A stretch of 64,000 bases of DNA from Utricularia gibba. Its lineage: Eukaryota; Streptophyta; Magnoliopsida; Lamiales; Lentibulariaceae. The stretch spans positions 3,534,001 to 3,598,000 of the forward strand of contig NEEC01000007.1 of NCBI GenBank assembly GCA_002189035.1. Direction: 5' to 3'. Below, piece by piece: positions 14,610 to 27,006 of this stretch (positions are counted from its first letter, which is position 1; each line of letters starts with the position of its first letter). Both the position numbers and the translations under genes were made by a program. The notes under the pieces are model-generated. The model was not told where the DNA came from, did no database searches, and saw nothing but the letters and a program-made list of their open reading frames with translations.

Positions 14610-14921
14610 TGATGCAGTTATTGAAGTTAGGATATCATGAGCACCCAAAATGGTTTTCTCAACCGCATGCTTTATATTTGATAAGGCACTCTCGGGGCAA
14701 CGGTATCGAGCAACAGGTCGAGTCGAGCTCGGGCCAAGAGTCATTTGTAGCCCGGCAAAAAAATTGATGCATTTATTAACGTTCGGCTTTATTAGGCTGC
14801 CTACATAGTTTCTCAAGGAAAAGCTTGTCGTTTCTACGCGGGTGATGTCGTTGAGAACTTCGTTCGACCCAAGGTTCTGTCTGACTCCTTTGCCACATCG
14901 GGTCCTACTCGACGAAAATCG
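14610..14921 (+). repeat. Type D monomer, reference copy (312 bp)
   Basis: Type D is marked by GGATATCATGAGC or GGATGTCATGAGC, GCACTCTCG, GCCAAGAGTC or CCAGAGTC, GTAGCCCGGC, TTATTAGGCTGCC, CTACATAGTTTC, TTTCTACGCGGG or TTTCTGCGCGGG, GATGTCGTTG(A)GAAC, TTCGGACCCAAGG and TTCTGTCTGACTCC. Close relatives are at 5921, 7162, 13360 and 15855. This copy and the one at 13360 share a private change, CCTAGTCGACG for CCTACTCGACG, just upstream of the anchor. Confidence 0.75.
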
Positions 14922-15232
14922 TGATGCAGTTATTGAAGTTAGGATGTCATGAGCACCCAAAATGGTTTTCTCAACCGCATGCTTTATATTTGAGGAGGCG
15001 CTCTCGTGGGGCAACGGTATCGAGCAGGAGGTCGAGTCGAGCTCGGGCCCATAGTCATTTGTAGCTCGGCAAAAAACTTGATGCATTTATTAACGGTTGG
15101 TTTTAATAGGCCGCCTAATGGTTTTCTCAAGGAAAAGCTTGTCGTTTTTGGGCGGGTGATGTCGTTGTGAACTTCGTTCTGACCCAAGGTTCGGTCTGTC
15201 ATTTGCCAATCGGTCCTACTCGACGAAAATCG
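14922..15232 (+). repeat. Type F monomer, reference copy (311 bp)
   Basis: Type F pairs an E-like H1 (TTTGAGGAGGCGCTCTCG, GAGCAGGAGG, CCCATAGTC, CTCGGCAAAAAACTTG) with an A-like H2 (GGTTTTAATAGGCCGCC, CTAATGGTTTTCTC, TTTTTGGGCGGG, GATGTCGTTGTGAAC). It replaces E in the fourth slot of the tetramers at 12750-16164. It is also frequent between 645 and 4985, often with GGCCGCC. The mosaic structure suggests an E/A recombinant. Confidence 0.65.
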
Positions 15233-16164
15233 TGATGCAGTTATTGAAGTTAGGATATCATGAGCACCCAAAATGGTTTTCTCAACCGCATGCTTTATAT
15301 TTGATAAGGTGCTCTCGTGGGGCAACGGTATCGAGTAGGAGGTCGAGTCGAGCTCGGGCCCATAGTCATTTGTAGCTCGGCAAAAAACTTGATGCATTTA
15401 TTAACGGTTGGTTTTAATAGGCTGCCTAAATGGTTTTCTCAAGGAAAAGCTTGTCGTTTTTGGGCGGTGATGTCGTTGTGAACTTCGTTCTGACCCAAGG
15501 TTCGGTCTGTCTCCTTGCCAAATCTGGTCCTACTCGACGAAAATCGTGATGCAGTTATTGAAGTTAGGATTTCATGAGCACCCAAAATGGTTTCTCAATC
15601 GCATGCTTTATATTTGAGGAGGCTCTGTAGTGGGCAACGGTATTGGGCAGAGGTCGAGTCGAGCTCGGTCCCAGAGTCATTTGTAGCCCGGCAAAAAAAT
15701 TGATGCATTTATTAACGTTCGGTTTTTAGGCTGCCTACATAGTTTCTCAAGGAAAAGCTTGTCGTTTCTGGGCGGGTGATGTCTTTGGAACTTCGTTCTG
15801 ACCATAGGTTCGGTCTGTCCCTTTGCCAAATCTGGTCCTACTCGACGAAAATCGTGATGCAGTTATTGAAGTTAGGATATCATGAGCACCAAAATGGTTT
15901 TCTCAACCGCATGCTTTATATTTGATAAGGCACTCTCGTGGGCAACGGTATCGAGCAGGAGGTCGAGTCGAGCTCGGCCAAGAGTCATTTGTAGCCCGGC
16001 AAAAAAAATTGATGCATTTATTAACGTTCGGCTTTTATTAGGCTGCCTACATAGTTTCTCAAGGAAAAGCTTGTCGTTTCTACGCGGGTGATGTCGTTGA
16101 GAACTTCGTTCGGACCCAAGGTTCTGTCTGACTCTTTGCCACATCGGGTCCTCGACGAAAATCG

Positions 16165-18900
16165 TGATGCAGTTATTGAAGTTAGGATGTCATGAGCACC
16201 CAAAATGGTTTTTCAACCGCATGCTTTATATTTGAGGAGGCGCTCTCGTGGGGCAACGGTATCGAGCAGGAGGTCGAGTCGGGCTCGGGCCAGAGTCATT
16301 TGTAGCCCGAAAAAATGATGCATTTTAACGTTCGGCTCTATTAGGCTGCCTACATAGTTTCTCAAGAAAAGCTTGTCGTTTCTGGGCGGGTGATGTCGTT
16401 GGGAATTTCGTTCGGACCAAGGTTCTGTCTGACTCCTTTGCCACATCGGGTCCTACTCGACGAAAATCGTGATGCAGTTATTGAAGTTAGGATGTCATGA
16501 GCACCCAAAATGGTTTTCTCAACCGCATGCTTTATATTGATAAGGTGCTCTCGTGGGGCAACGGTATCGAGTAGGAGGTCGAGTCGAGCTCGGGCCCATA
16601 GTCATTTGTAGCTCGGCAAAAAACTTGATGCATTTATTAACGTTGGTTTTAATAGGCTGCCTAAATGGTTTCTCAAGGAAAAGCTTGTCGTTTTTGGGCG
16701 GGTGATGTCGTTGTGAACTTCGTTCTGACCCAAGTTCGGTCTGACTCCTTTGCCACATCGGTCCTACTCGACGAAAATCGTGATGCAGTTATTGAAGTTA
16801 GGATGTCATGAGCACCAAAATGGTTTTCTCAACCGCATGCTTTATATTTGATAAGGTGCTCTCGTGGGGCAACGGTATCGAGTAGGAGGTCGAGTCGAGC
16901 TCGGGCCATAGTCATTTGTAGCTCGGCAAAAAACTTGATGCATTTATTAACGGTTGGTTTTAATAGGCTGCCTAATGGTTTTCTCAAGGAAAAGCTTGTC
17001 GTTTTTGGGCGGGTGATGTCGTTGTGAACTTCGTTCTGACCAAGGTTCGTCTGTCTCCTTTGCCAAATCTGGTCCTACTCGACGAAAATCGTGATGCAGT
17101 TATTGAAGTTAGGATTTCATGAGCACCCAAAATGCTTTTGTCAATCGCATGCTTTGTATTGAGGAGGCGCTCTAGTGGGGCACGGTATCGGGCAGGTCGA
17201 GTCGGGCTCGCTCCAGAGTTTTTTAGCCTGTCAAAAAAAGTGATGCATTTATTAACGTTGGGTTTAATAGGCTGCCTACATGGTTTCTCAAGGAAAAGCT
17301 TGTTGTTTCTGGGCGGTGATGTCTTTTGGAACTTCGTTCTGACCATAGGTTCGTTCTGACTCCTTTGCCACATCGGGTCCTACTCGACGAAAATCGTGAT
17401 GCAGTTATTGAAGTTAGGATGTCATGAGCACCCAAAATGGTTTTCTCAACCGCATGCTTTATATTTGAGGAGGCGCTCTCGTGGGCAACGGTATCGAGCA
17501 GGAGGTCGAGTCGAGCTCGGGCCCAGAGTCATTTGTAGCCCGGCAAAAAATTGATGCATTTATTAACGGTTGGTTTAATAGGCTGCCTCAATGGTTTTCT
17601 CAAGGAAAAGCTTGTCGTTTTTGGGCGGGTGATGTCGTTGTGAACTTCGTTCTGACCCAAGGTTCGGTCTGTCTCCTTTGCCAAATCTGGTCCTTCGACG
17701 AAAATCGTGATGCAGTTATTGAAGTTAGGATTTCATGAGCACCCAAAATGCTTTTGTCAATCGCATGCTTTGTAGTTGAGGAGGCTCTAGTGGGGCACGG
17801 TATCGGGCAAAGGTCGAGTCGGGCTCGCTCCCAGAGTCATTTTAGCCTGTCAAAAAAAGTGATGCATTTATTAACGTTGGTTTAATAGGCTGCCTACATG
17901 GTTTCTCAAGGAAAAGCTTGTCGTTTCTGGGCGGGTGATGTCTTTTGGAACTTCGTTCTGACCAAGGTTCGTCTGACTCCTTTGCCACATCGGGTCCTAC
18001 TCGACGAAAATCGTGATGCAGTTATTGAAGTTAGGATGTCATGAGCACCCAAAGTGGTTTTCTCAACCGCATGCTTTATATTTGAGGAGGCGCTCTCGTG
18101 GGGCAACGGTATCGAGCAGGAGGTCGAGTCGAGCTCGGGCCCAGAGTCATTTGTAGCCCGACAAAAATTGATGCATTTATTAACGTTGGTTTAATAGGCT
18201 GCCTCAATGGTTTTCTCAAGGAAAAGCTTGTCGTTTGGGCGGGTGATGTCGTTGTGAACTTCGTTCTGACCCAAGGTTCGGTCTGTCTCCTTTGCCAATC
18301 TGGTCCTACTCGACGAAAATCGTGATGCAGTTATTGAAGTTAGGATTTCATGAGCACCCAAAATGCTTTTGTCAATCGCATGCTTTGTATTTGAGGAGGC
18401 TCTCGTGGGGCAACGGTATCGGGCAAAGGTCGAGTCGGCTCGCTCCAGAGTCATTTTTAGCCTGGCAAAAAAATTGATGCATTTATTAACGTTGGTTTTA
18501 ATAGGCTGCCTACATGGTTTCTCAAGGAAAAGCTTGTCGTTTCTGGGCGGGTGATGTCTTTTGGAACTTCGTTCTGACCATAGGTTCGGTCTGACTCTTT
18601 GCCACATCGGGTCCTACTCGACGAAAATCGTGATGCAGTTATTGAAGTTAGGATGTCATGAGCACCAAATGGTTTTCTCAACCGCATGCTTTATATTTGA
18701 TAGGCGCTCTCGTGGGCAACGGTATCGAGCAGGAGGTCGAGTCGAGCTCGGCCCAGAGTCATTTGTAGCCCGGCAAAAAATTGATGCATTTATTAACGTT
18801 GGTTTAATAGGCTGCCTCAATGGTTTCTCAAGGAAAAGCTTGTCGTTTTTGGCGGGTGATGTCGTTGTGAACTTCGTTCTGACCCAAGGTTCGGTCTGTC
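16165..18900 (+). repeat. Array block 5: transition to X-B dimers
   Basis: After a D-like and two A copies (16165, 16470, 16781), fully formed type B begins at 17092 and alternates with type X: B 17092, X 17397, B 17708, X 18014, B 18323, X 18631. The B-to-B distances are 616 and 615 bp, then 607 to the B-derived copy at 18930. This is the earliest dimeric higher-order repeat in the window. Confidence 0.75.
17397..17707 (+). repeat. Type X monomer (D-like H1, A-like H2), reference copy
   Basis: H1 has GAGGAGGCGCTCTCG, GAGCAGGAGG, CCCAGAGTC and GTAGCCCGGC. H2 has GGTTGGTTTAATAGG, GCCTCAATGG, TTTTTGGGCGGG and GATGTCGTTGTGAAC. The same combination recurs at 18014, 18631 and 25461, each time followed by type B. 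These are the earliest copies where I see GCCTCAATGG, later a hallmark of type A. Confidence 0.65.
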
Positions 18901-20475
18901 TCCTTTGCGGTCCTATTCGACGAAAATCGTGATGCAGTTATTGAAGTTAGGATTCATGAGCACCCAAAATGCTTTTGTCAACGCATGCTTTGTATTGAGG
19001 AGGCGCTCTAGTGGGGCACGGTATCGGGCAAAAGGTCGAGTCGGCTCGCTCCCAGAGTCATTTTTAGCCGAAAAATGATGCATTTATTAACGTTCGGTTT
19101 ATTAGGCTGCCTACATAGTTTCTCAAGGAAAAGCTTGTCGTTTCTGGGCGGTGATGTCTTTGGAACTTCGTTCTGACCATAGGTTCGGTCTGACTCCTTT
19201 GCCACATCGGGTCCTACTCGACGAAAATCGTGATGCAGTTATTGAAGTTAGGATATCATGAGCACCCAAAATGGTTTTCTCAACCGCATGCTTTATATTT
19301 GATAAGGCACTCTCGTGGGGCAACGGTATCGAGTAGGAGGTCGGGTCGAGCTCGGGCCCAGAGTCATTTGTAGCCCGGCAAAAAAATTGATGCATTTATT
19401 AACGTTGGCTTTATTAGGCTGCCTACATAGTTTCTCAAGGAAAAGCTGTCGTTTCTGCGCGGGTGATGTCGTTGGAACTTCGTTCGGACCCAAGGTTCGT
19501 CTGACTCCTTTGCCACAGCGGGTCCTACTCGACGAAAATCGTGATGCAGTTATTGAAGTTAGGATTTCATGAGCACCAAAATGGTTTTCTCACCGCATGC
19601 TTTATATTTGAGGAGGCGCTCGTGGGGCAACGGTATCGAGCAGGAGGTCGAGTCGAGCTCGGGCCCATAGTCATTTGTAGCTCGGCAAAAAACTTGATGC
19701 ATTAATTAACGGTTGGTTTTAATAGGCTGCCTAAATGGTTTTCTCAAGGAAAAGCTTGTCGTTTTTGGGCGGGTGATTTCGTTGTGAACTTCGTTCTGAC
19801 CCAAGGTTCGGTCTGTCACCTTTGCCAAATCGGGTCCTACTCGACGAAAATCGTGATGCAGTTATTGAAGTTAGGATTTCATGAGCACCCAAAATGGTTT
19901 TCTCAACCGCATGCTTTATATTTGATAAGGCACTCTCGTGGGGCAACGGTATCGAGCAGGAGGTCGAGTCGAGCTCGGTCCCAGAGTCATTTGTAGCCCG
20001 GCAAAAATATTGATGCATTTATTAACGTTCGGCTCTATTAGGCTGCCTACATAGTTTCTCAAGGAAAGCTTGTCGTTTCTGCGCGGGTGATGTCGTTGGG
20101 AACTTCGTTCGGACCCAAGGTTCTGTCTGACTCCTTTGCACATCGGGTCCTACTCGACGAAAATCGTGATGCAGTTATTGAAGTTAGGATGTCATGAGCA
20201 CCCAAAATGGTTTTCTCAACCGCATGCTTTATATTTGATAAGGCACTCGTGGGGCAACGGTATCGAGCAGGAGGTCGAGTCGAGCTCGGGAGAGTCATTT
20301 GTAGCCCGGCAAAAAAATTGATGCATTTATTAACGTTCGGCTTATTAGGCTGCCTACATAGTTTCTCAAGGAAAAGCTTGTCGTTTCTGGGCGGGTGATG
20401 TCTTTTGGAACTTCGTTCTGACCATAGGTTCGGTCTGATTCCTTTGCCACATCGGGTCCTACTCGACGAAAATCG
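18901..20475 (+). repeat. Duplicated segment, copy 1 (partner 25750-27006)
   Basis: This stretch shares an ordered series of rare variants with the segment about 6.5-6.8 kb to the right: CCTATTCGACG near 18911, AAAAGCTGTC (HindIII site destroyed) near 19441, CCACAGCGGG near 19513 and TTCTCACCGC near 19588. A related loss of the CCC run follows GAGCTCGGG near 20289. Matching anchors are 18930/25772, 19231/26081, 19542/26388, 20167/26699 and 20476/27007. The offset drops from about 6846 to 6532 because the monomer at 19854 has no counterpart. Confidence 0.75.
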
Positions 20476-22348
20476 TGATGCAGTTATTGAAGTTAGGATT
20501 CATGAGCACCCAAAATGGTTTTCTCAACCGCATGCTTTATATTTGATAAGGCACTCTCGTGGGGCAACGGTATCGAGTAGGAGGTCGAGTCGAGCTCGGG
20601 CCCAGAGTCATTTGTAGCCCGGCAAAAAACTTGATGCATTTATTAACGTTGGTTTTAATAGGCTGCCTAAATGGTTTCTCAAGGAAAAGCTTGTCGTTTT
20701 TGGGCGGGTGATGTCGTTGTGAACTTCGTTCTGACCCAAGGTTCGGTCTGTCTCCTTTGCAAATCTGGTCCTACTCGACGAAAATCGTGATGCAGTTATT
20801 GAAGTTAGGATTTCATGAGCACCCAAAATGCTTTTGTCAATCGCATGCTTTGTAGTTGAGGAGGCGCTCTAGTGGGGCACGGTATCGGGCAAAAGGTCGA
20901 GTCGGGCTCGCTCCCAGAGTCATTTTTAGCCTGTCAAAAAAGTGATGCATTTATTAACGTTGGGTTTTAATAGGCTGCCTACATGGTTTCTCAAGGAAAA
21001 GCTTGTCGTTTCTGGGCGGGTGATGTCTTTTGGAACTTCGTTCTGACCATAGGTTCGGTCTGACTCCTTTGCCACATCGGGTCCTACTCGACGAAAATCG
21101 TGATGCAGTTATTGAAGTTAGGATGTCATGAGCACCCAAAATGGTTTTCTCAACCGCATGCTTTATATTTGAGGAGGCGCTCTCGTGGGCAACGGTATCG
21201 AGCAGGAGGTCGAGTCGAGCTCGGCCCATAGTCATTTGTAGCTCGGCAAAAAACTTGATGCATTAATTAACGTTGGGTTTTAATAGGCGCCTACATTGTT
21301 TTCTCAAGGAAAAGCTTGTCGTTTTTGGGCGGGTGATTTCGTTGTGAACTTCGTTCTGACCCAAGTTCGGTCTGACTCCTTTGCCACATCGGGTCCTACT
21401 CGACGAAAATCGTGATGCAGTATTGAAGTTAGGATTTCATGAGCACCCAAAATGGTTTTCTCAACCGCATGCTTTATATTTGAGGAGGCGCTCTCGTGGG
21501 GCAACGGTATCGAGCAGGAGGTCGAGTCGAGCTCGGGCCCAGAGTCATTTGTAGCCCGCAAAAAATTGATGCATTTATTAACGTTCGGCTCTATTAGGCT
21601 GCCTACATAGTTTCTCAAGGAAAAGCTTGTCGTTTCTGCGCGGGTGATGTCGTTGGGAACTTCGTTCGACCCAAGGTTCTGTCTGACTCCTTTGCCACAT
21701 CGGGTCCTACTCGACGAAAATCGTGATGCAGTTATTGAAGTTAGGATGTCATGAGCACCCAAAATGGTTTTCTCAACCGCATGCTTTATATTTGAGGAGG
21801 CGCTCTCGTGGGGCAACGGTATCGAGCAGGAGGTCGAGTCGAGCTCGGCCCATAGTCATTTGTAGCTCGGCAAAAAACTTGATGCATTAATTAACGTTGG
21901 GTTTTAATAGCCCTACATTGTTTTCTCAAGGAAAAGCTTGTCGTTTTTGGGCGGGTGATTTCGTTGTGAACTTCGTTCGACCCAAGGTTCTGTCTGACTC
22001 CTTTGCCACATCGGGTCCTACTCGACGAAAATCGTGATGCAGTTATTGAAGTTAGGATGTCATGAGCACCCAAAATGGTTTTCTCAACCGCATGCTTTAT
22101 ATTTGAGGAGGCGCTCTCGTGGGGCAACGGTATCGAGCAGGAGGTCGAGTCGAGCTCGGGCCCATAGTCATTTGTAGCTCGGCAAAAAACTTGATGCATT
22201 AATTAACGTTGGGTTTTAATAGAACCCTACATTGTTTTCTCAAGGAAAAGCTTGTCGTTTTTGGGCGGGTGATTTCGTTGTGAACTTCGTTCTGACCCAA
22301 GGTTCGGTCTGTCACCTTTGCCAATCTGGTCCTACTCGACGAAAATCG
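20476..22348 (+). repeat. Array block 6: mixed D, E and B monomers
   Basis: Six monomers at 20476, 20788 (B), 21101, 21413, 21724 and 22035. E-type H2 features (GCATTAATTAACG, GATTTCGTTGTGAAC) dominate after 21101. No stable higher-order period and no unique sequence are visible. Confidence 0.65.
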
Positions 22349-25300
22349 TGATGCAGTTATTGAAGTTAGGATTTCATGAGCACCCAAAATGTTTTTCTCA
22401 ACCGCATGCTTTATATTTGATAAGGTGCTCTCGTGGGGCAACGGTATCGAGTAGGAGGTCGAGTCGAGCTCGGGCCCATAGTCATTTGTAGCTCGGCAAA
22501 AAACTTGATGCATTTATTAACGGTTGGTTTTAATAGGCTGCCTCAATGGTTTTCTCAAGGAAAAGCTTGTCGTTTTTGGGCGGGTGATGTCGTTGTGAAC
22601 TTCGTTCTGACCCAAGGTTCGGTCTGTCTCCTTTGCCAAATCGGTCCTACTCGACGAAAATCGTGATGCAGTTATTGAAGTTAGGATTTCATGAGCACCC
22701 AAAATGCTTTTGTCAATCGCATGCTTTGTAGTTGAGGAGGCGCTCTAGTGGGGCACGGTATCGGGCAAAGGTCGAGTCGGGCTCGCTCCCAGAGTTTTTT
22801 TAGCCTGTCAAAAAAAGTGATGCATTTATTAACGTTGGGTTTTAATAGGCTGCCTACATGGTTTCTCAAGGAAAAGCTTGTCGTTTCTGGGCGGGTGATG
22901 TCTTTTGGAACTTCGTTCTGACCATAGGTTCGGTCTGACTCCTTTGCCACATCGGGTCCTACTCGACGAAAATCGTGATGCAGTTATTGAAGTTAGGATG
23001 TCATGAGCACCCAAAATGGTTTTCTCAACCGCATGCTTTATATTTGAGGAGGCGCTCTCGTGGGCAACGGTATCGAGCAGGAGGTCGAGTCGAGCTCGGG
23101 CCAGAGTCATTTGTAGCCCGACAAAAATATTGATGCATTTATTAACGTTCGGTATTAGGCTGCCTACATAGTTTCTCAAGGAAAAGCTTGTCGTTTCTGG
23201 GCGGGTGATGTCGTTGGAACTTCGTTCGGACCCAAGGTTCTGTCTGACTCCTTTGCCACATCGGGTCCTACTCGACGAAAATCGTGATGCAGTTATTGAA
23301 GTTAGGATTTCATGAGCACCCAAAATGGTTTTCTCAACCGCATGCTTTATATTTGATAAGGTGCTCTCGTGGGGCAACGGTATCGAGCAGGAGGTCGAGT
23401 CGAGCTCGGGCCCATAGTCATTTGTAGCTCGGCAAAAAACTTGATGCATTAATTAACGTTGGTTTTAATAGGCCTACATTGTTTTCTCAAGGAAAAGCTT
23501 GTCGTTTTTGGGCGGGTGATTTCGTTGTGAACTTCGTTCTGACCCAAGTTCGGTCTGACTCCTTTGCCACATCGGGTCCTACTCGACGAAAATCGTGATG
23601 CAGTTATTGAAGTTAGGATGTCAGAGCACCCAAAATGGTTTTCTCAACCGCATGCTTTATATTTGATAAGGTGCTCTCGTGGGCAACGGTATCGAGTAGG
23701 AGGTCGAGTCGAGCTCGGGCCCATAGTCATTTGTAGCTCGGCAAAAAACTTGATGCATTTATTAACGGTTGGTTTTAATAGGCTGCCTAAATGGTTTCTC
23801 AAGGAAAAGCTTGTCGTTTTTGGCGGGTGATGTCGTTGTGAACTTCGTTCTGACCCAAGGTTCGGTCTGTCTCCTTTGCCAAATCTGGTCCTACTCGACG
23901 AAAATCGTGATGCAGTTATTGAAGTTAGGATTTCATGAGCACCCAAAATGCTTTTGTCAATCGCATGCTTTGTAGTTGAGGAGGCGCTCTAGTGGGGCAC
24001 GGTATCGGGCAAATGGTCGAGTCGGGCTCGCTCCGAGCCTTTTTTAGCCTGTCAAAAAAAGTGATGCATTTATTAACGTTGGGTTTTAATAGGCTGCCTA
24101 CATGGTTTCTCAAGGAAAAGCTTGTCGTTTCTGGGCGGGTGATGTCTTTTGGAACTTCGTTCTGACCATAGGTTCGGTCTGACTCCTTTGCCACATCGGG
24201 TCCTACTCGACGAAAATCGTGATGCAGTTATTGAAGTTAGGATGTCATGAGCACCCAAATGGTTTTCTCAACCGCATGCTTTATTTGAGGAGGCGCTCTC
24301 GTGGGGCAACGGTATCGAGCAGGAGGTCGAGTCGAGCTCGGGCCTAGAGTCATTTGTAGCCCGACAAAAATATGATGCATTTATTAACGTTCGGCGCTAT
24401 TAGGCTGCCTACATAGTTTCTCAAGGAAAAGCTTATCGTTTCTGGGCGGGTGATGTCGTTGGGAACTTCGTTCGGACCCGGTTCTGTCTGACTCCTTTGC
24501 CACATCGGGTCCTACTCGACGAAAATCGTGATGCAGTTATTGAAGTTAGGATTTCATGAGCACCAAATGGTTTTCTCAAATGCTTTATATTTGATAAGGT
24601 GCTCTCGTGGGCAACGGTATCGAGCAGGAGGTCGAGTCGAGCTCGGGCCATAGTCATTTGTAGCTCGGCAAAAAACTTGATGCATTAATTAACGTTGGGT
24701 TTTAATAGAACCCTACATTGTTTTCTCAAGGAAAAGCTTGTCGTTTTTGGGCGGGTGATTTCGTTGTGAACTTCGTTCTGACCCAAGTTCGGTCTGACTC
24801 CTTTGCCACATCGGGTCCTACTCGACGAAAATCGTGATGCAGTTATTGAAGTTAGCATGTCAGGAGCACCCAAAATGGTTTTCTCAACCGCATGCTTTAT
24901 ATTTGATAAGGTGCTCTCGTGGGGCAACGGTATCGAGTAGGAGGTCGAGTCGAGCTCGGGCCCATAGTCATTTGTAGCTCGGCAAAAAACTTGATGCATT
25001 TATTAACGGTTGGTTTTAATAGGCTGCCTAAATGGTTTTCTCAAGGAAAAGCTTGTCGTTTTTGGGCGGGTGATGTCGTTGTGAACTTCGTTCTGACCCA
25101 AGGTTCGGTCTGTCTCCTTTGCCAAATCTGGTCCTATTCGACGAAAATCGTGATGCAGTTATTGAAGTTAGGATTTCATGAGCACCCAAAATGCTTTTGT
25201 CAATCGCATGCTTTGTAGTTGAGGAGGCGCTCTAGTGGGGCACGGTATCGGGCAAAAGGTCGACTCGGGCTCGTCCCAGAGTCATTTTTAGCCTGTCAAA

Positions 25301-25460
25301 AAAAGTGATATTTATTAACGTTGGGTTTTAATAGGCTGCCTACATGGTTTCTCAAGGAAAAGCTTGTCGTTTCTGGCGGGTGATGTCTTTTGGAACTTCG
25401 TTCTGACCATAGGTTCGGTCTGACTCCTTTGCCACATCGGGTCCTACTCGACGAAAATCG
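22349..25460 (+). repeat. Array block 7: A-B-D-E tetramers, two and a half copies
   Basis: Order: A 22349, B 22664, D 22976, E 23285; A 23596, B 23908, D 24220, E 24529; A 24835, B 25151. Offsets between like members are 1239-1247 bp. The arrangement equals the A-C-D-E tetramer of 5297-7782 with type B in place of type C in the second slot. Confidence 0.78.
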
Positions 25461-25749
25461 TGATGCAGTTATTGAAGTTAGGATTTCATGAGCACCCAAA
25501 ATGTTTTCTCAACGCATGCTTTATATTTGAGGAGGCGCTCTCGTCGGGCAACGGTATCGAGCAGGAGGTCGAGTCGAGCTCGGGCCCAGAGTCATTTGTA
25601 GCCCGACAAAAATTGATGCATTTATTAACGGTTGGTTTAATAGGCTGCCTCAATGTTTTTCTCAAGGAAAAGCTTGTCGTTTTTGGGCGGGTGATGTCGT
25701 TGTGAACTTCGTTCTGACCCAAGGTTCGGTCTGTCTCCTTTGCCAAATC

Positions 25750-27006
25750 TGGTCCTATTCGACGAAAATCGTGATGCAGTTTTGAAGTTAGGATTTCATG
25801 AGCACCCAAAATGCTTTTGTCAATCGCATGCTTTGTAGTTGAGGAGGCGCTCTAGTGGGGCACGGTATCGGGCAAAGGTCTAGTCGGGCTCGCTCCCAGA
25901 GTCATTTTAGCCGTTCAAAAAAAGTGATGCATTCATTAACGTTCGGTTTATTAGGCTGCCTACATAGTTTCTCAAGGAAAGCTTGTCGTTTCTGGGCGGG
26001 TGATGTCTTTTGGAACTTCGTTCTGACCATAGGTTCGGTCTGACTCCTTTGCCACATCGGGTCCTACTCGACGAAAATCGTGATGCAGTTATTGAAGTTA
26101 GGATCATGAGCACCCAAAATGGTTTTCTCAACCGCATGCTTTATATTTGATAAGGCACTCTCGTGGGGCAACGGATCGAGTAGGAGGTCGGTCGAGCTCG
26201 GGCCCAGAGTCATTTGTAGCCCGGCAAAAAATTGATGCATTTATTAACGTTCGGCTTTATTAGGCTGCCTACATAGTTTCTCAAGGAAAAGCTGTCGTTT
26301 CTGCGCGGGTGATGTCGTTGGAACTTCGTTCGGACCCAAGGTTCTGTCTGACTCCTTTGCCACAGCGGGTCTACTCGACGAAAATCGTGATGCAGTTATT
26401 GAAGTTAGGATGTCATGAGCACCCAAAATGGTTTTCTCACCGCATGCTTTATTTGAGGAGGCGCTCTCGTGGGCAACGGTATCGAGCAGGAGGTCGAGTC
26501 GAGCTCGGGCCCATAGTCATTTGTAGCTCGGCAAAAAACTTGATGCATTTATTAACGTTGGTTTTAATAGGCTGCCTAAATGTTTTTCTCAAGGAAAAGC
26601 TTGTCGTTTTTGGGCGGGTGATGTCGTTGTGAACTTCGTTCTGACCCAAGGTTCGGTCTGTCTCCTTTGCCAAATCTGGTCCTACTCGACGAAAATCGTG
26701 ATGCAGTTATTGAAGTTAGGATGTCATGAGCACCCAAATGTTTTCTCAACCGCGTGCTTTATATTTGATAAGGCACTCTCGTGGGGCAACGGTATCGAGC
26801 AGGAGGTCGAGTCGAGCTCGGGAGGAGTCATTTGTAGCCGGCAAAAAAATTGATGCATTTATTAACGTTCGGCTTTATTAGGCTGCCTACATGTTTCTCA
26901 AGGAAAAGCTTGTCGTTTCTGGGCGGGTGATGTCTTTGGAACTTCGTTCTGACCATAGGTTCGGTCTGACTCCTTTGCCACATCGGGTCCTACTCGACGA
27001 AAATCG
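25750..27006 (+). repeat. Duplicated segment, copy 2 (partner 18901-20475)
   Basis: It carries CCTATTCGACG near 25753, AAAAGCTGTC near 26287, CCACAGCGGG near 26360 and TTCTCACCGC near 26433, in the same order as copy 1. One further AAAGCTGTC lesion occurs near 27218, just past this block. Relative to copy 1 it lacks one monomer, as expected if unequal exchange or slippage removed one unit after the duplication. Confidence 0.75.

Larger units (their letters stand above)
12750..16164 (+). repeat. Array block 4: A-C-D-F tetramers, nearly three copies
   Basis: Order: A 12750, C 13058, D 13360, F 13672; A 13985, C 14300, D 14610, F 14922; A 15233, C 15547, D 15855. The period is 1235-1250 bp. The C copies at 14300 and 15547 share the private string GGCTCTGTAGTGGGC and GGTATTGGGCAGAGG. 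The D copies at 13360 and 14610 share CCTAGTCGACG. All three D copies have TTTCTACGCGGG. These linked private variants show recent unequal exchange in steps of four monomers. Confidence 0.8.
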
